NCBI GenBank assembly: GCA_938042245.1
Contig: CALIRO010000044.1
Location: 1-64,000, forward strand
Origin: an uncultured Thermoguttaceae bacterium
GTDB lineage: Bacteria > Planctomycetota > Planctomycetia > Pirellulales > Thermoguttaceae
Reading direction: 5' to 3'
Length of the DNA stretch: 64,000 nt
A program made the position numbers and the translations under genes. Below, one piece after another: positions 20,701 to 29,946 of the stretch (within the stretch, counting starts at the first letter, position 1; every line of letters begins with the position of its first letter). The notes beneath the pieces are model-generated. The model was given only the letters and a program-made list of their open reading frames with translations. It did no database searches and had not been told where the DNA came from.

Positions 20701-20933
20701 TACAAACCCTGGACGCTTTTGAGCTTCTCCTCCTGCTCCACCAGGATCGACTGCTCAATCTCTTCTGGACTGCGGCCCGGCCAGACAGTAGATACCGTAA
20801 TGATAGGCCGTTCTACATCCGGCGTCAGTTGCACCGGAGTCGCTACCAAGGCCAACCCGCCAAATAGCAGTGTCAAGATTACCCCCACCGTAACCTTGAC
20901 CGGGTTCTGAATCGAAAACCGAATGATGTCCAT
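17764..20933 (-). pseudogene. RND-family efflux pump gene with internal deletion and frameshift
   Basis: An AcrB/HAE1-like inner-membrane pump read in two frames. The first 122 codons (from ATG at 20933) give transmembrane helix 1 and the first porter segment, ending at VRSYPQLP. The sequence then continues in another frame from about 20567, starting near LVLEKRVYFNQCKGRPSM, which corresponds to roughly residue 275-280 of AcrB. About 150-160 codons of the porter domain are therefore missing, and the join is out of frame. The rest is good: GMVVDNAIVVLENI, GIVVNNAILLVH and typical helices, then an unusual Pro/Ser-rich tail of about 90 residues. A GTG at 20565 could start the 933-aa fragment, but it would lack helix 1. 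Probably inactive. Confidence 0.82.
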
Positions 20934-20963
20934 GGTAACCGGTTTCCTTCTGGGCGGGAGCCC

Positions 20964-22237
20964 CTAGGGGGCAATCTGGACCTTCTGGCCGGGCGTAAGC
21001 CGTTCACCTCCTTCAATGACCACTTGTGCTCCTGGTTTCAACAGGGCGGCGTCTTGCGACGCCTGGGGGATGACCGCATACTCCGTGGGTAGACGGATGT
21101 CGATCCTAACTAGCACCGGGTGGACCAACCCCACCCGAGCGTCTGGAGGCAGGGTTGCCGGGGAAGGTTCCAAGGCCTGTCCAGGGAGTTGGGCCGACGC
21201 CTCCCCCTCGGTCGCCGATTCCGGCATGACCACCCAGACAAAAGCCTCATCCGGTTTTTCCAAGACGGCGTCTTTGGGCACCACCAGAGCTGGCTTTTCC
21301 GGTCCGGTAGGGATTCGGGCCGTTATACTCATACCCACTTTGAGCCGACCAGTCGGGTCGTCGATCCGTACCCGAACCGGAAAGGTGCGGGAGGCGGTCG
21401 GGCCAAATGGTGTAATGGAAACTACCTTCCCCTGCACCTGTTCGCCTAACGGGTCAACGAAGATGGAAAGAGTCTGGTCCAGCTGAAGGCGGTTGATGGC
21501 CGATTCGGGCACCATCAATTGGGCGTCGATCTGGCCTCGGGAAATAATTTCCACCAGCGGCGAGCCTGGCTGCACATATTGGCCCAGTTCTGCATGTTTG
21601 GCCACCACGATCCCATCAAATGGGGCGTACACCACGGAACGTTTTTGCCGTTCCTGTTCCTGGGCCATGGCAGCTTGCAGCTCTTGAAGTCGAGCTTCCC
21701 ATTGGGCGATTTGAGTGCGTTTTTGATGGAGCTCGCTTTCGGTAACCGCAGCGGCTTTAAACAGTTCTTCCAGACGCCGGAGTTCCCCTTTTTCAAATTC
21801 GAGTTGGGCAGCAGTGGCAAGCCATTGGGCTTGCTGTTGCTCCAGGGCCAGCCTGGCCCAGATGTCGTCGATACGGGCCAGGACGGTCTTGCCTGCTTCG
21901 ACCAGGTTGCCTTCCTCCAGGGGTAAGTGGACGATTTTACCGGTTACTTCGCTACAGGCCACTACCCGGCGTACCTCGACCAATCGGCCGACCAGTGTCC
22001 GATTGGGCTGAACCATCTTTTGCACCGCCCGGCCCACCCGCACCAAAGCGGGCTTAGTTTGTCTTGGCTCAGAGGGCGGTTCCAGCACTTTTAACCGGTG
22101 CCGTAAAAATTCCACTCCAGCTTTTCCGAAAAGGTACGAAAGATCACACCTCCCCCGGCCAGCGCCCCCAATAAAAGTGCCGTCATACCGACCGAAAGCA
22201 CGAGCATCACGTGTCTCTGGCGGGAGGGAGTTTCCAT
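20964..22237 (-). pseudogene. RND periplasmic adaptor (HlyD/AcrA-like), frameshifted near the start
   Basis: Membrane-fusion partner of the adjacent pump, 30 bp upstream of it. The main frame has the adaptor architecture: lipoyl-like halves (VTGKIVHLPLEEGNLVEAG and VVYAPFDGIVVAKHAELGQYVQPGSPL), a coiled-coil hairpin of about 80 residues between them, and beta-barrel and membrane-proximal regions. The main frame opens at a GTG (22115) with no membrane anchor. One frame away, an ATG at 22237 encodes METPSRQRHV then a hydrophobic helix (MLVLSVGMTALLLGALAGGG) that runs into a stop. One extra base in the T5 run (A5 at 22105-22109 on the plus strand) would join the two. This may be decay, slippage or a sequencing error. 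Confidence 0.75.
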
Positions 22238-22864
22238 AGGAAAACCGGAATGCTTCGCCGCGAAGGCCGCCTGGCCAAGCCTTCGGGCAAGGTAAGCTAT
22301 CTATGGCAGGCTAGAGAGGAAAACCATCGAACCTCTTCCGCTTCCTCCATCCAGAGGCGTTCCTTGCAGAAAGGAAACAGCATTACCAACCCAGGACCTT
22401 CACCGCCTTGGACGGTTCTGCTGGCCCAAGCCGGTAAAAACCAATCTGCTGTTTGGGCCACCTGCGAAGGAATCACCCCGGTAGCTGGAATCCCAGCTCC
22501 CCCCCGTTTCTCCTTTCCGATGGCAGCGTTGTGTTATGTTTTTTATTGTATTCCAAAAAGAACCCTTGTAAAGGCGAGTTGTGCTAACCCCTAAACAGAC
22601 TCCAATTTTTCTGCCCCAACCCATGGGGCCTAGCAGGCTCTGCCCTTGACCAGTTGGAGGGAGCTGGACCACAATAAGGGGAAGGTGCGGGTGGCAGAAA
22701 GGAACAATTTCCGGTGCAGCGTTGGGGGAGCATGTTAGTTGGCCAACCCGAAGCAGCCTCCTGGGAGCGGAGAAGAACGAGATGAATAAAGAAGCTTCCG
22801 TGTTTTACCAACGTGCTCCTGCCCGGAGTAAGGTTTTTATTGATTTTTGATTGTAGGAATTTCG

Positions 22865-24073
22865 ATGAGTGTTCGATTACGGGATGTGCCGGACAAGCGG
22901 GGCCGGTTTGGTCCATTTGGAGGGCGGTTTGTGCCCGAAACGCTGATTCACGCCTTGGAGGAGCTGACCGAGGCTTACGAGGCGGCCGTCCAGGACCCCT
23001 CCTTCCAAGCCGAGCTGGAGGGACTCCTGCGCCAATATGTGGGTCGGCCTTCGCCGCTTTATTTTGCGGAGCGGCTTAGCCGTCGCTGTGGTGGGGCGCA
23101 AATCTGGCTCAAACGCGAAGACCTCAATCACACCGGCGCCCATAAGATCAACAACACCCTAGGCCAGGCGCTGCTGACGGTTCGGATGGGTAAACGTCGA
23201 GTCATTGCCGAGACCGGCGCTGGCCAACACGGCGTCGCCACTGCCACCGCCTGCGCTCGGTTCGGCTTGGAGTGTGTGGTGTATATGGGCGAAGAGGATA
23301 TGCGTCGGCAACGGCCCAATGTGCTGAACATGCAGCTATTAGGGGCGGAAGTTCGGCCGGTGCGCAGTGGAGCTCGGACGCTTCGGGACGCTATTAACGA
23401 AGCCCTCCGAGATTGGATGACCTCCTGCCCCACCACACATTACTGCCTGGGTTCGGTGGTTGGGCCACATCCGTTCCCCAAAATGGTGCGGGATTTTCAG
23501 TCGGTCATTGGCCGGGAAACACGAGCTCAATGCCTGGAGCTGTTTGGCCGATTGCCGGACCTCATTGTTGCCTGTGTGGGCGGCGGCAGCAATTCGGCTG
23601 GCATGTTCTATCCATTTATCGAAGACCAGCAAGTGGCTTTGGTTGGCGTGGAGGCGGGCGGCAGGTCCTATCGGCCCGGCGATCATGCAGCCACCTTGTG
23701 TTTTGGTCGGCCCGGTATCTTGCACGGGGCCTTCAGTTATGTGCTCCAAGACGACGACGGCCAGACGCTGCCGGTGCATTCGGTCTCGGCGGGCCTGGAT
23801 TATCCGGGTACTGGGCCGGAACATAGCTACTGGAAAGAAATCGGGCGCGTCCGGTATACAGCCGTTTCCGACCAGGAAGCTCTGGAGGCCTTCCAGACGT
23901 TGGCTCGGGATGAGGGGATTTTGCCGGCGTTGGAAAGCGCCCATGCCTTGGCCGAGGCCATGCGACTGGCTGCCCAGCGGCCATCGGAGCAAATCATTGT
24001 GGTATGTCTTTCCGGCCGAGGTGATAAAGACGCGGCGGAAGTCGCCCGGCTACTTCGATTGGAAATCCCATAA
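22865..24073 (+). CDS. trpB: Tryptophan synthase beta chain
   Basis: PLP enzyme joining indole and serine to make tryptophan. [13 protein letters not shown] carries the PLP lysine near residue 93; [10 protein letters not shown], the [10 protein letters not shown] phosphate-binding loop and SGRGDKD near the C-terminus are typical of TrpB1. About 402 aa. TAGGA before the ATG at 22865 decides the start over a TTG six codons earlier. trpA follows after 275 bp. The 627-bp spacer upstream (22238-22864), shared with the divergent efflux operon, contains no recognised leader peptide, repeat or gene. Confidence 0.97.
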   Translation: MSVRLRDVPDKRGRFGPFGGRFVPETLIHALEELTEAYEAAVQDPSFQAELEGLLRQYVGRPSPLYFAERLSRRCGGAQIWLKREDLNHTGAHKINNTLGQALLTVRMGKRRVIAETGAGQHGVATATACARFGLECVVYMGEEDMRRQRPNVLNMQLLGAEVRPVRSGARTLRDAINEALRDWMTSCPTTHYCLGSVVGPHPFPKMVRDFQSVIGRETRAQCLELFGRLPDLIVACVGGGSNSAGMFYPFIEDQQVALVGVEAGGRSYRPGDHAATLCFGRPGILHGAFSYVLQDDDGQTLPVHSVSAGLDYPGTGPEHSYWKEIGRVRYTAVSDQEALEAFQTLARDEGILPALESAHALAEAMRLAAQRPSEQIIVVCLSGRGDKDAAEVARLLRLEIP

Positions 24074-24178
24074 CGGTTTCGCCCGATGGCATCGCCTGGC
24101 CTCCTCTGGAGACCTAACGACCTGTGTTTTCAGGCCTTCCCGGAAAAGTAGAAGATCCAGAAAACCACGACCGCCCCT

Positions 24179-24352
24179 ATGTTGAAGTATTACAGCCAGA
24201 ACGTTGTTATGCCTGTGGGACTGGCGTGGACCGATACCGAGGGCGTCAGATTGTCAGGTGGTGGTGGAACGGGAGATGGAGGCTTCTACAGCCAAACGGT
24301 TCACGACTTTGCTTCCCCAAAAAGATTCCTGAGAGTGCACGGTGAACTATGA
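24179..24352 (+). CDS. Possible small ORF overlapping trpA start
   Basis: A 57-codon frame starts at ATG 24179 and its TGA overlaps the trpA ATG in the sequence ATGA, as in translationally coupled pairs. It has a glycine run (SGGGGTGDGGF) and no known motif. A second overlapping frame (24124-24345, GTG start, with a CYAC pair) is also open. No ribosome site is clear for either. It may be real, or the 275-bp spacer may be non-coding. Confidence 0.22.
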   Translation: MLKYYSQNVVMPVGLAWTDTEGVRLSGGGGTGDGGFYSQTVHDFASPKRFLRVHGEL

Positions 24353-25158
24353 GTGCTATTGATGGGGTGTTTGCCCAACTTCGCCGAGAAGGCCAAAAGA
24401 CAATAGTTCCTTTCCTTGTGGCCGGCGATCCGGATTTGGAGTTTACGGCGGAGCTTATGCGCCGATTGCCGGAGGTGGGCATTCGGCTTTGCGAGATAGG
24501 CATCCCCTATAGCGATCCGATCGCCGATGGGCCGGTCATCCAGGCTGCATACACCCGAACGCTGGAGCGTGGAATTACCGTGCGAGCCATCTTGGAGGCG
24601 ATTCGTCCGGTGGCAGAACAAACGCCGATCACTCCGATCACGATGGTCAGTTATGCCATCGTCTATCGGCACGGTTTGCAACAGTATGTTCAGGAGGCAA
24701 AACGGGCGGGGGTAGCCGGCCTGATTGTGCCCGATTTGCCGCTGGAAGAATCTCCGCCATTAGCGCAGCTTTGCCAACAGGAACAGATCAGCTTGATCCA
24801 ACTGATCACGCCTACCACGCCGAAAGAGCGGGCCAAACGCATTGCCGACCAAACTACCGGGTTCATTTATTACGTCTCGGTGGTGGGCATTACCGGAGAA
24901 CGAAACCAATTGCCGCCGGAACTGGTAGATAATGTGGCCTGGCTGCGGGAGCAAACCAATTTGCCCATTTGTATCGGGTTTGGCATTAGCCAGCCGGAAC
25001 ATGTACGGATGTTGGCACCGGTGGCCGACGGCCTTATTGTCGGCAGCGCCCTGGTCCGCCGAATTGCCGAGGCAAAGGATCAACCACGCCCGAAAGCCAT
25101 CCAAACCGCCCTGGAGTTTCTCCGGCAACTTACCGCTGCTCTGAAACCCAACAAATAG
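24349..25158 (+). CDS. trpA: Tryptophan synthase alpha chain
   Basis: Cleaves indole-3-glycerol phosphate and passes indole to TrpB. Catalytic Glu49 and Asp60 sit in LCEIGIPYSDPIADGP at exactly the Salmonella positions; YYVSVVGITGER and the phosphate-binding GFGISQPEH and GSALV segments are present. 269 aa, full length. ATG at 24349; the ribosome site is weak (GGTGA), so coupling to upstream translation is possible. Confidence 0.97.
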   Translation: MSAIDGVFAQLRREGQKTIVPFLVAGDPDLEFTAELMRRLPEVGIRLCEIGIPYSDPIADGPVIQAAYTRTLERGITVRAILEAIRPVAEQTPITPITMVSYAIVYRHGLQQYVQEAKRAGVAGLIVPDLPLEESPPLAQLCQQEQISLIQLITPTTPKERAKRIADQTTGFIYYVSVVGITGERNQLPPELVDNVAWLREQTNLPICIGFGISQPEHVRMLAPVADGLIVGSALVRRIAEAKDQPRPKAIQTALEFLRQLTAALKPNK

Positions 25159-25343
25159 CCCCACCCGCTCTTGACCAGATAGATAGAATTCTTACAACCC
25201 CGGAGGGATAAGAGACCATCGGTTTCGTTAGCTGGAAAGCTAGGAAAAGGAGGTTTTAACCCCTCTGGACAACCAGAACATGTATAGTGCTGGAGGGGTC
25301 AAAGCAGGACAACTACTTTTTTGGATTTTCAGGAGTACCCACG

Positions 25344-25838
25344 ATGCTCAGCGCAAAAATGCAACAGGCTCTGAATGAACAGATCAATGCGGAGTTGTAT
25401 TCGTCGTATTTGTATCTAGCGATGGCGGCCCATAGTGAATCGGCCAATTTGCAGGGATTTGGCCATTGGCTGCGGATCCAAGCCCGAGAGGAAAATGGCC
25501 ATGCGATGAAGATTTTCGATTTTGTGTTGGATCGCAGCGGCCGGGTGGAACTCAAACCGATCCAGGGGCCGCCTACCTCCTGGGAATCGCCGCTAGCGAT
25601 GTTTGAGGCGGTGTTGGCCCATGAGCAGCATGTAACCCGGCTCATCCATCAATTGGTGTCCCAAGCCCGCTCGGAAAACGATTACGCCACGGAGGTCTTT
25701 TTGCAGTGGTTTGTAGATGAGCAAGTGGAGGAGGAAAAACAGGCTGACCTGATCGTGCAGAAACTCCGACAAGTTGGAAACGTCCCGGGCGGCATCTACT
25801 GGATCGACCAAGAACTGGCCCGCCGCCAAGCCGACTGA
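25344..25838 (+). CDS. Ferritin, non-haem
   Basis: Iron-storage four-helix-bundle protein assembling into a 24-mer cage. About 164 aa. Ferroxidase ligands are visible: Glu17 in NAELYSSYLY, Glu and His in REENGHAMKIFD, Glu in FEAVLAHEQHV and Glu in FVDEQVEEEKQ. AGGAG eight bases before the ATG at 25344 supports this start. Lacks haem-binding Met features of bacterioferritin as far as seen. Transcribed after trpA but separated by 185 bp. Confidence 0.94.
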   Translation: MLSAKMQQALNEQINAELYSSYLYLAMAAHSESANLQGFGHWLRIQAREENGHAMKIFDFVLDRSGRVELKPIQGPPTSWESPLAMFEAVLAHEQHVTRLIHQLVSQARSENDYATEVFLQWFVDEQVEEEKQADLIVQKLRQVGNVPGGIYWIDQELARRQAD

Positions 25839-25964
25839 GCCGCTCGAAAACGGTGGTTAGTACCACTTTGTCAAGCCGTTGTGGGAAAGTCTAGCATCTC
25901 TCCCAAATCGGTCCCTATGGACTGAACGGTAGTTCTTTTCCCCAAGAAGGACCGCTTGCGATTA

Positions 25965-26151
25965 GACGGAAGCAACATCTCAGCCGAATGGCGTAACCTC
26001 TCCCTGCTGCGCAAGCAGAAACCCAGGTTGTATTGCTTGAGTATTCTGGTTTCCCGCGGATGCAGGAAAAAGTTTCTAGATTCCCGCTTACGCGGGGATG
26101 ACATTCGGGAGTAAGCCATTTAAAAACATTCGGGAGTAGGCTACTTACAAA
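25965..26151. repeat. Dispersed family A element with a duplicated right end
   Basis: The left end is AAGCAACATCTCAGCCGAATG, followed by GCTGCGCAAGCAG. The right end occurs twice in tandem, ACATTCGGGAGTAAGCC at 26101 and ACATTCGGGAGTAGGC at 26126. The interior contains GATTCCCGCTTACGCGGGGA. It lies between ferritin and the porin gene, downstream of both. Confidence 0.75.
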
Positions 26152-26202
26152 ACTGCCGTCTAGTTCTCTCGGCTGAGATGGGAGGGATTGCCGAGTCTCT
26201 GT

Positions 26203-27642
26203 TCAGAAGGCCACCTGGAAGCGGAGGCCTGCTACCAAAGAGTCCCGATAGACGCCCGAGGGACTCGAAATATACTGAAGGACCGGTTGCAGCGTCATCC
26301 AGGGGGTCAATTGGGCTTTGTAGAAAAGCTCGGTGGCTGTTTCTCGGCCTGTGCCGCCAAGGTTGTGTCGAATGTAGAAGACGGCCAGACCAATGCGGTC
26401 GTCATCCCGGCGTGGCAACAGCCCCCGATATACAATCCCAGCAGCGAAATACTCCTTGACTTCGTTTTCGGGGCGCGGGAAGTCCGTTTGGAATCGGAAG
26501 AAACATCCCAGACCTTGTTCATCTTTCTCGTCGTCGGGGTTTTCCCGATAGACCATCTGTTCGATGTCGAAGTAAAGGGTATACTGTTCGGGGCTTTCCT
26601 CGTCGGGCAGATTGATGGCGGATCGGTAGGAGAAGCCAAAATCGATCACGCCCGGTAGGCGCTCCGCGAATTGATGGGTCCGCTCTAATTCCACCATGGT
26701 GAAGGTAATTCCCGTGTTGGAAAACCCCCAGGTGGCGCCATTCGGATAGCCGTCCCAAACGCCTGCTTTGGCTGTTAGCGATTCCGAAAGTTTTAAGAGC
26801 AAAACTGCTGCGATGCTATTGTCCGGATAGGTCGGCCCCGCCAAGGTGGCCGGAATCCCGGCGGCCGAATGAACGAAATCCGTGGCCAGCTCCACCAACT
26901 GGAATTCTCTGTTGACGTCTTGTTTACCCAGGCGAATCGTCAACAACTCGTCGCCCAGCGTGGTTTCCCACCAGTATTCGGATACTTGAGTGATATTGCC
27001 GAATGAGTCGATGGTGCTTAACATCTGCGCGTCGCCGACGAAATCCAGACTCAATCCCCGTCCATGCGTATGCTGAAACAATAGATACACTCGGCCGGGC
27101 AGCCGAGGGCGTATTTTTTGCAGGTCCAAGTCCATCGAAAGGTCTAGCAAACCTTCATATCGGGTGCCATGCCGGGTGCGGAGGCCGCCGCGGGTATTGC
27201 TTAACACTTCTCCGGTATAGACGTATTCAAAACTTACCGGCCCCCGACCGTGCAGACGGTCGCCAAGGAGCCGGGGAGGTTTTTCTTCTTCCTCTTCATC
27301 GGACTCGTCTTCATCGGCTTGTGGCTCCTCGCCATTTTCGGACGATGCTTGTTCCCCGACGAGGGAAGCATGCTCTCCGGGGGCCTGTGGACTGTGGGGC
27401 TGACGCTCCATTGCAGGCTCTTTGGCCGACTGGACGATAGGACGTTGCCAGGTCCAATAGCTACTGGCTAAGGAAGCGTCTTGCAGGGACGAAAGACGCT
27501 GCTCGGCTGAAGCTGCCGAAGACCGGGCAAGCACATCTTGCCCGTAGAGACAGGTCCCGTAGATATAGCTGTAGATATAGATAGTGCTTGCCAACCCGAT
27601 CAGAAGAAGATGCACAACGCATCGTTGACGAATGTAGGGCAT
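26203..27642 (-). CDS. OprB-type carbohydrate-selective porin
   Basis: Outer-membrane beta-barrel of about 479 aa. It has a signal peptide (residues 1 to about 35, with the unusual tyrosine-rich core STIYIYSYIYG), an acidic low-complexity segment (residues about 90-120, DEDESDEEEEEK) and then a domain with alternating beta-strands ending in Phe (LRFQVAF), as expected of barrel proteins. Strands such as GRVYLLFQHTHG, GKQDVN, AGVWDGYP and GIVYRGLLPRRDDD are OprB-like. Role: diffusion of sugars across the outer membrane. The ATG at 27642 begins the signal peptide; upstream codons are not plausible. Confidence 0.85.
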   Translation of the reverse strand: MPYIRQRCVVHLLLIGLASTIYIYSYIYGTCLYGQDVLARSSAASAEQRLSSLQDASLASSYWTWQRPIVQSAKEPAMERQPHSPQAPGEHASLVGEQASSENGEEPQADEDESDEEEEEKPPRLLGDRLHGRGPVSFEYVYTGEVLSNTRGGLRTRHGTRYEGLLDLSMDLDLQKIRPRLPGRVYLLFQHTHGRGLSLDFVGDAQMLSTIDSFGNITQVSEYWWETTLGDELLTIRLGKQDVNREFQLVELATDFVHSAAGIPATLAGPTYPDNSIAAVLLLKLSESLTAKAGVWDGYPNGATWGFSNTGITFTMVELERTHQFAERLPGVIDFGFSYRSAINLPDEESPEQYTLYFDIEQMVYRENPDDEKDEQGLGCFFRFQTDFPRPENEVKEYFAAGIVYRGLLPRRDDDRIGLAVFYIRHNLGGTGRETATELFYKAQLTPWMTLQPVLQYISSPSGVYRDSLVAGLRFQVAF

Positions 27643-27787
27643 GAAGCAGTTCTCTAAAAGGTTGGTACTGGGTAAAGTGGAACGGTTATGGAAGAAATTT
27701 GGAGCTTTTGGATACGAAAGCACTGTTTACCCTTTCCGTGGTCCCCTAGAAGGATCGAAAGTCAAAGCTTCTTTTCTTTAGGAAAAC

Positions 27788-27800
27788 AATACAATGTATT
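27788..27800. promoter_or_regulatory. Palindrome upstream of the porin gene
   Basis: AATACAATGTATT is a perfect 13-base palindrome about 146 bases upstream of the porin start, in an AT-rich stretch. It could be a regulator site; there is no independent evidence. The rest of 27643-28131 shows nothing I can support. Confidence 0.25.
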
Positions 27801-28131
27801 ACTCTTGATCAGCAAGTGCCACCCGCCTCCCTCACCCACACACTTGAACAGGCTCTCCGAATACGCCAGCGCTAACTCGTCTCCGAGAGTTAAGTCCGAT
27901 AAAACGGGCGGCAAGAAAGAGGTAGCCCCAGAAACCAATTGTCCTTCCCAGTTTAGCATCGGCCAGCACTTAGAGCTGTTCAGCTAACTGCCCCGTGACT
28001 TTGATGTTTAGACGGCGGGGTAGGATTATCACATCTTTAACGGCATGCCAGTCCTCCCCTTCAACCTCCGTATCTTTTATTTTTGGACGTTAGGTGGGAG
28101 GGGCATGGCTTCCCCCGCGGTTATCGGTATT

Positions 28132-29352
28132 TTAGCTGTCGGGAGGAGAAGAAGGGGAAGCCGCCAGGGCATTTAATTGATTTCGTAGGGCTTCACAAGC
28201 GGTTTGAAAGTCGCTCGAATCGGCATGGAGAGGGTCGGGCGTCGGGGGGAGGGATGGTATATCCTGCTCTTGGCCGACGAAGCCACAGTCTTCGTTCAAC
28301 GGATGGACCGGGGCGTAAGGTATTGGTTCTTCTTCGGTCTGGAGAGGCAAGGATTCTTCGTTCGGCAAGGACTGGCAAAACTCTGGGGCAGGGAAAGGCC
28401 GGTCTGGCGGGCTGCAAAAGGGGATGGGTCGGCAAGTCTGGCCGTCGTGGTAAAAGCCGCAGTCTCGGCCGGCTCGTTTGGCTGCATAGAGGGCCTGGTC
28501 GGCACGCCGAAGCAAGAGCAATGGATGATCCCCAGGTCGAACTGCGGTCAATCCCAAACTGATCGTCATTTTGGCGGTTTGGCCAGGGGCAACTTCAAAG
28601 CGGCAGTCTGCCACGGCGGCTCGAACCCGCTGGGCCACCCGTATTCCATCGGGCAAATTCGTGCTGGGCAATAGGACGGCAAACTCTTCCCCGCCGATTC
28701 GGGCCGCCAGGTCCATTTCTCGCAGCACGGTCAGCAGCACCTCGGCCAACTGGCGAAGCAGGTGATCGCCTGTCGGATGCCCATATCGGTCGTTGAGCTC
28801 TTTGAAATGGTCGATATCGACCAGTAACAGGCAGAACAGGGCGCCTTTGCGTTTCCATTCGGCCAGTCGGCGTACCAGTTCGTCGTCGAAGGCCCGACGG
28901 TTTGGCAGACCGGTCAGTGGATCGGTACGCGCCTCGGCCATGTGATTTTGAATTTGCTCGGCTTGTTGGTGAAGTTTTTCCTCGGCTTGTTGGAGCCGAT
29001 GTTGGAGGCGTTCATTGACCCGAACAATTTCGGCGACGGTTTGCAAAACCACCGTTGCCCAGGCCGAAGGCGAACCTTCCGTCTGGCCGGGGACATCCGT
29101 AGTCAGCGAACGGAGACCTTCGTTGGCCTGTTTGATCTGGGTTTGATGGTGATCAACATCCTGGGCCACCGAATGGACTAGACCAGAGAGGGCCTGAGCC
29201 AGTTGGGCCAGTTGCCAGGCTTCGGCTAAGGGCGCAGCTGATGGCCGCTGTGGGCGGCTTGCCCGTCGGCCCAGCCAAAAACCTACCCCCACCAGCCCGG
29301 CCATACTCAGCCCCACACCCGTCCCCACTACCATCCAAATCCACAGAGCCAT
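28132..29352 (-). CDS. Membrane-anchored GGDEF diguanylate cyclase
   Basis: Makes the second messenger cyclic di-GMP. About 406 aa from the ATG at 29352, which follows GGTGGAAGG. An N-terminal membrane helix (residues 1-30, ending GRRAS) is followed by a helical linker with a coiled coil, then the GGDEF domain: DPLTGLPNRRAFD, DIDHFKELNDRYGHPTGD and ARIGGEEFAVLLP near 216. The inhibitory I-site is intact: RxxD (REMD) exactly five residues before GGEEF, so product inhibition is expected. The C-terminal 100 residues are a Pro/Glu-rich tail of unknown role. No sensor domain is recognised. Confidence 0.92.
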   Translation of the reverse strand: MALWIWMVVGTGVGLSMAGLVGVGFWLGRRASRPQRPSAAPLAEAWQLAQLAQALSGLVHSVAQDVDHHQTQIKQANEGLRSLTTDVPGQTEGSPSAWATVVLQTVAEIVRVNERLQHRLQQAEEKLHQQAEQIQNHMAEARTDPLTGLPNRRAFDDELVRRLAEWKRKGALFCLLLVDIDHFKELNDRYGHPTGDHLLRQLAEVLLTVLREMDLAARIGGEEFAVLLPSTNLPDGIRVAQRVRAAVADCRFEVAPGQTAKMTISLGLTAVRPGDHPLLLLRRADQALYAAKRAGRDCGFYHDGQTCRPIPFCSPPDRPFPAPEFCQSLPNEESLPLQTEEEPIPYAPVHPLNEDCGFVGQEQDIPSLPPTPDPLHADSSDFQTACEALRNQLNALAASPSSPPDS

Positions 29353-29540
29353 TCTTGCCAGGCCTTCCACCAACAGTTCTTTCCCGAGTGCTAAGTTTAC
29401 CGGTTGCCTAGAATGTATCAAAGGTACCGAAGATCCCAAAAAGGAAGGGTCGTATTAGGAGGATTCCGATTCGGAAATCTTTAACATCTCCTTGAAACTC
29501 TAGATCATGGAAATCGATTAGGACAGTACCGTGTAAAGCG

Positions 29541-29720
29541 TTTTGTAACATTTCAGCTGAGTGAAGTAGGCGGCTGTTTTTTAGGGAAAACACCTTACCT
29601 TGTCATTCCTCGCGTAAGGGGGAATCCAGAGAGTAGAAATCCATCGTAAAAACGGGTTTCCGGCTTTCGCAGCAGTGCCAGGTGGCTTCTTTGGGGTGAA
29701 GTATGACAGACTGTTAAGAA
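29541..29720. repeat. Dispersed family A element
   Basis: The left end TTTTGTAACATTTCAGCTGA matches the end seen at 17040. The interior carries GTCATTCCTCGCGTAAGGGG and GAATCCAG. The right end is degenerate. It lies between mgtE and the diguanylate cyclase gene; the rest of 29353-29946 shows no gene. Confidence 0.75.
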
Positions 29721-29946
29721 CTCTACGAGCCCCGTTATGGAAGAGCGTTGTTCGGTTTGGAAACCGGCTGTAGGCTCGAGTTTTGCTGATGCGGCGGGCT
29801 TCCCTCCGGAGAAAATTTCTTAACCTGATGGAAACATTGGAGTTAGGAAGTTATATGAACAAATATGGTTTTCTCCATACGTGCCGGAACCAAAAGAAGT
29901 GGTGGAAAATAGCTAAAGTCGAGCTCAGAATGCCCGCCAAGGCCGG

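Noticed and set aside
22211-22594. 127-codon plus-strand frame between the efflux operon and trpB
   Set aside because: No ribosome site, biased to Ser, Pro and Arg, and it overlaps the adaptor start region; no recognised motif.
27688-27987. 99-codon frame upstream of the porin
   Set aside because: Low-quality composition and no ribosome site; it covers a likely promoter region.
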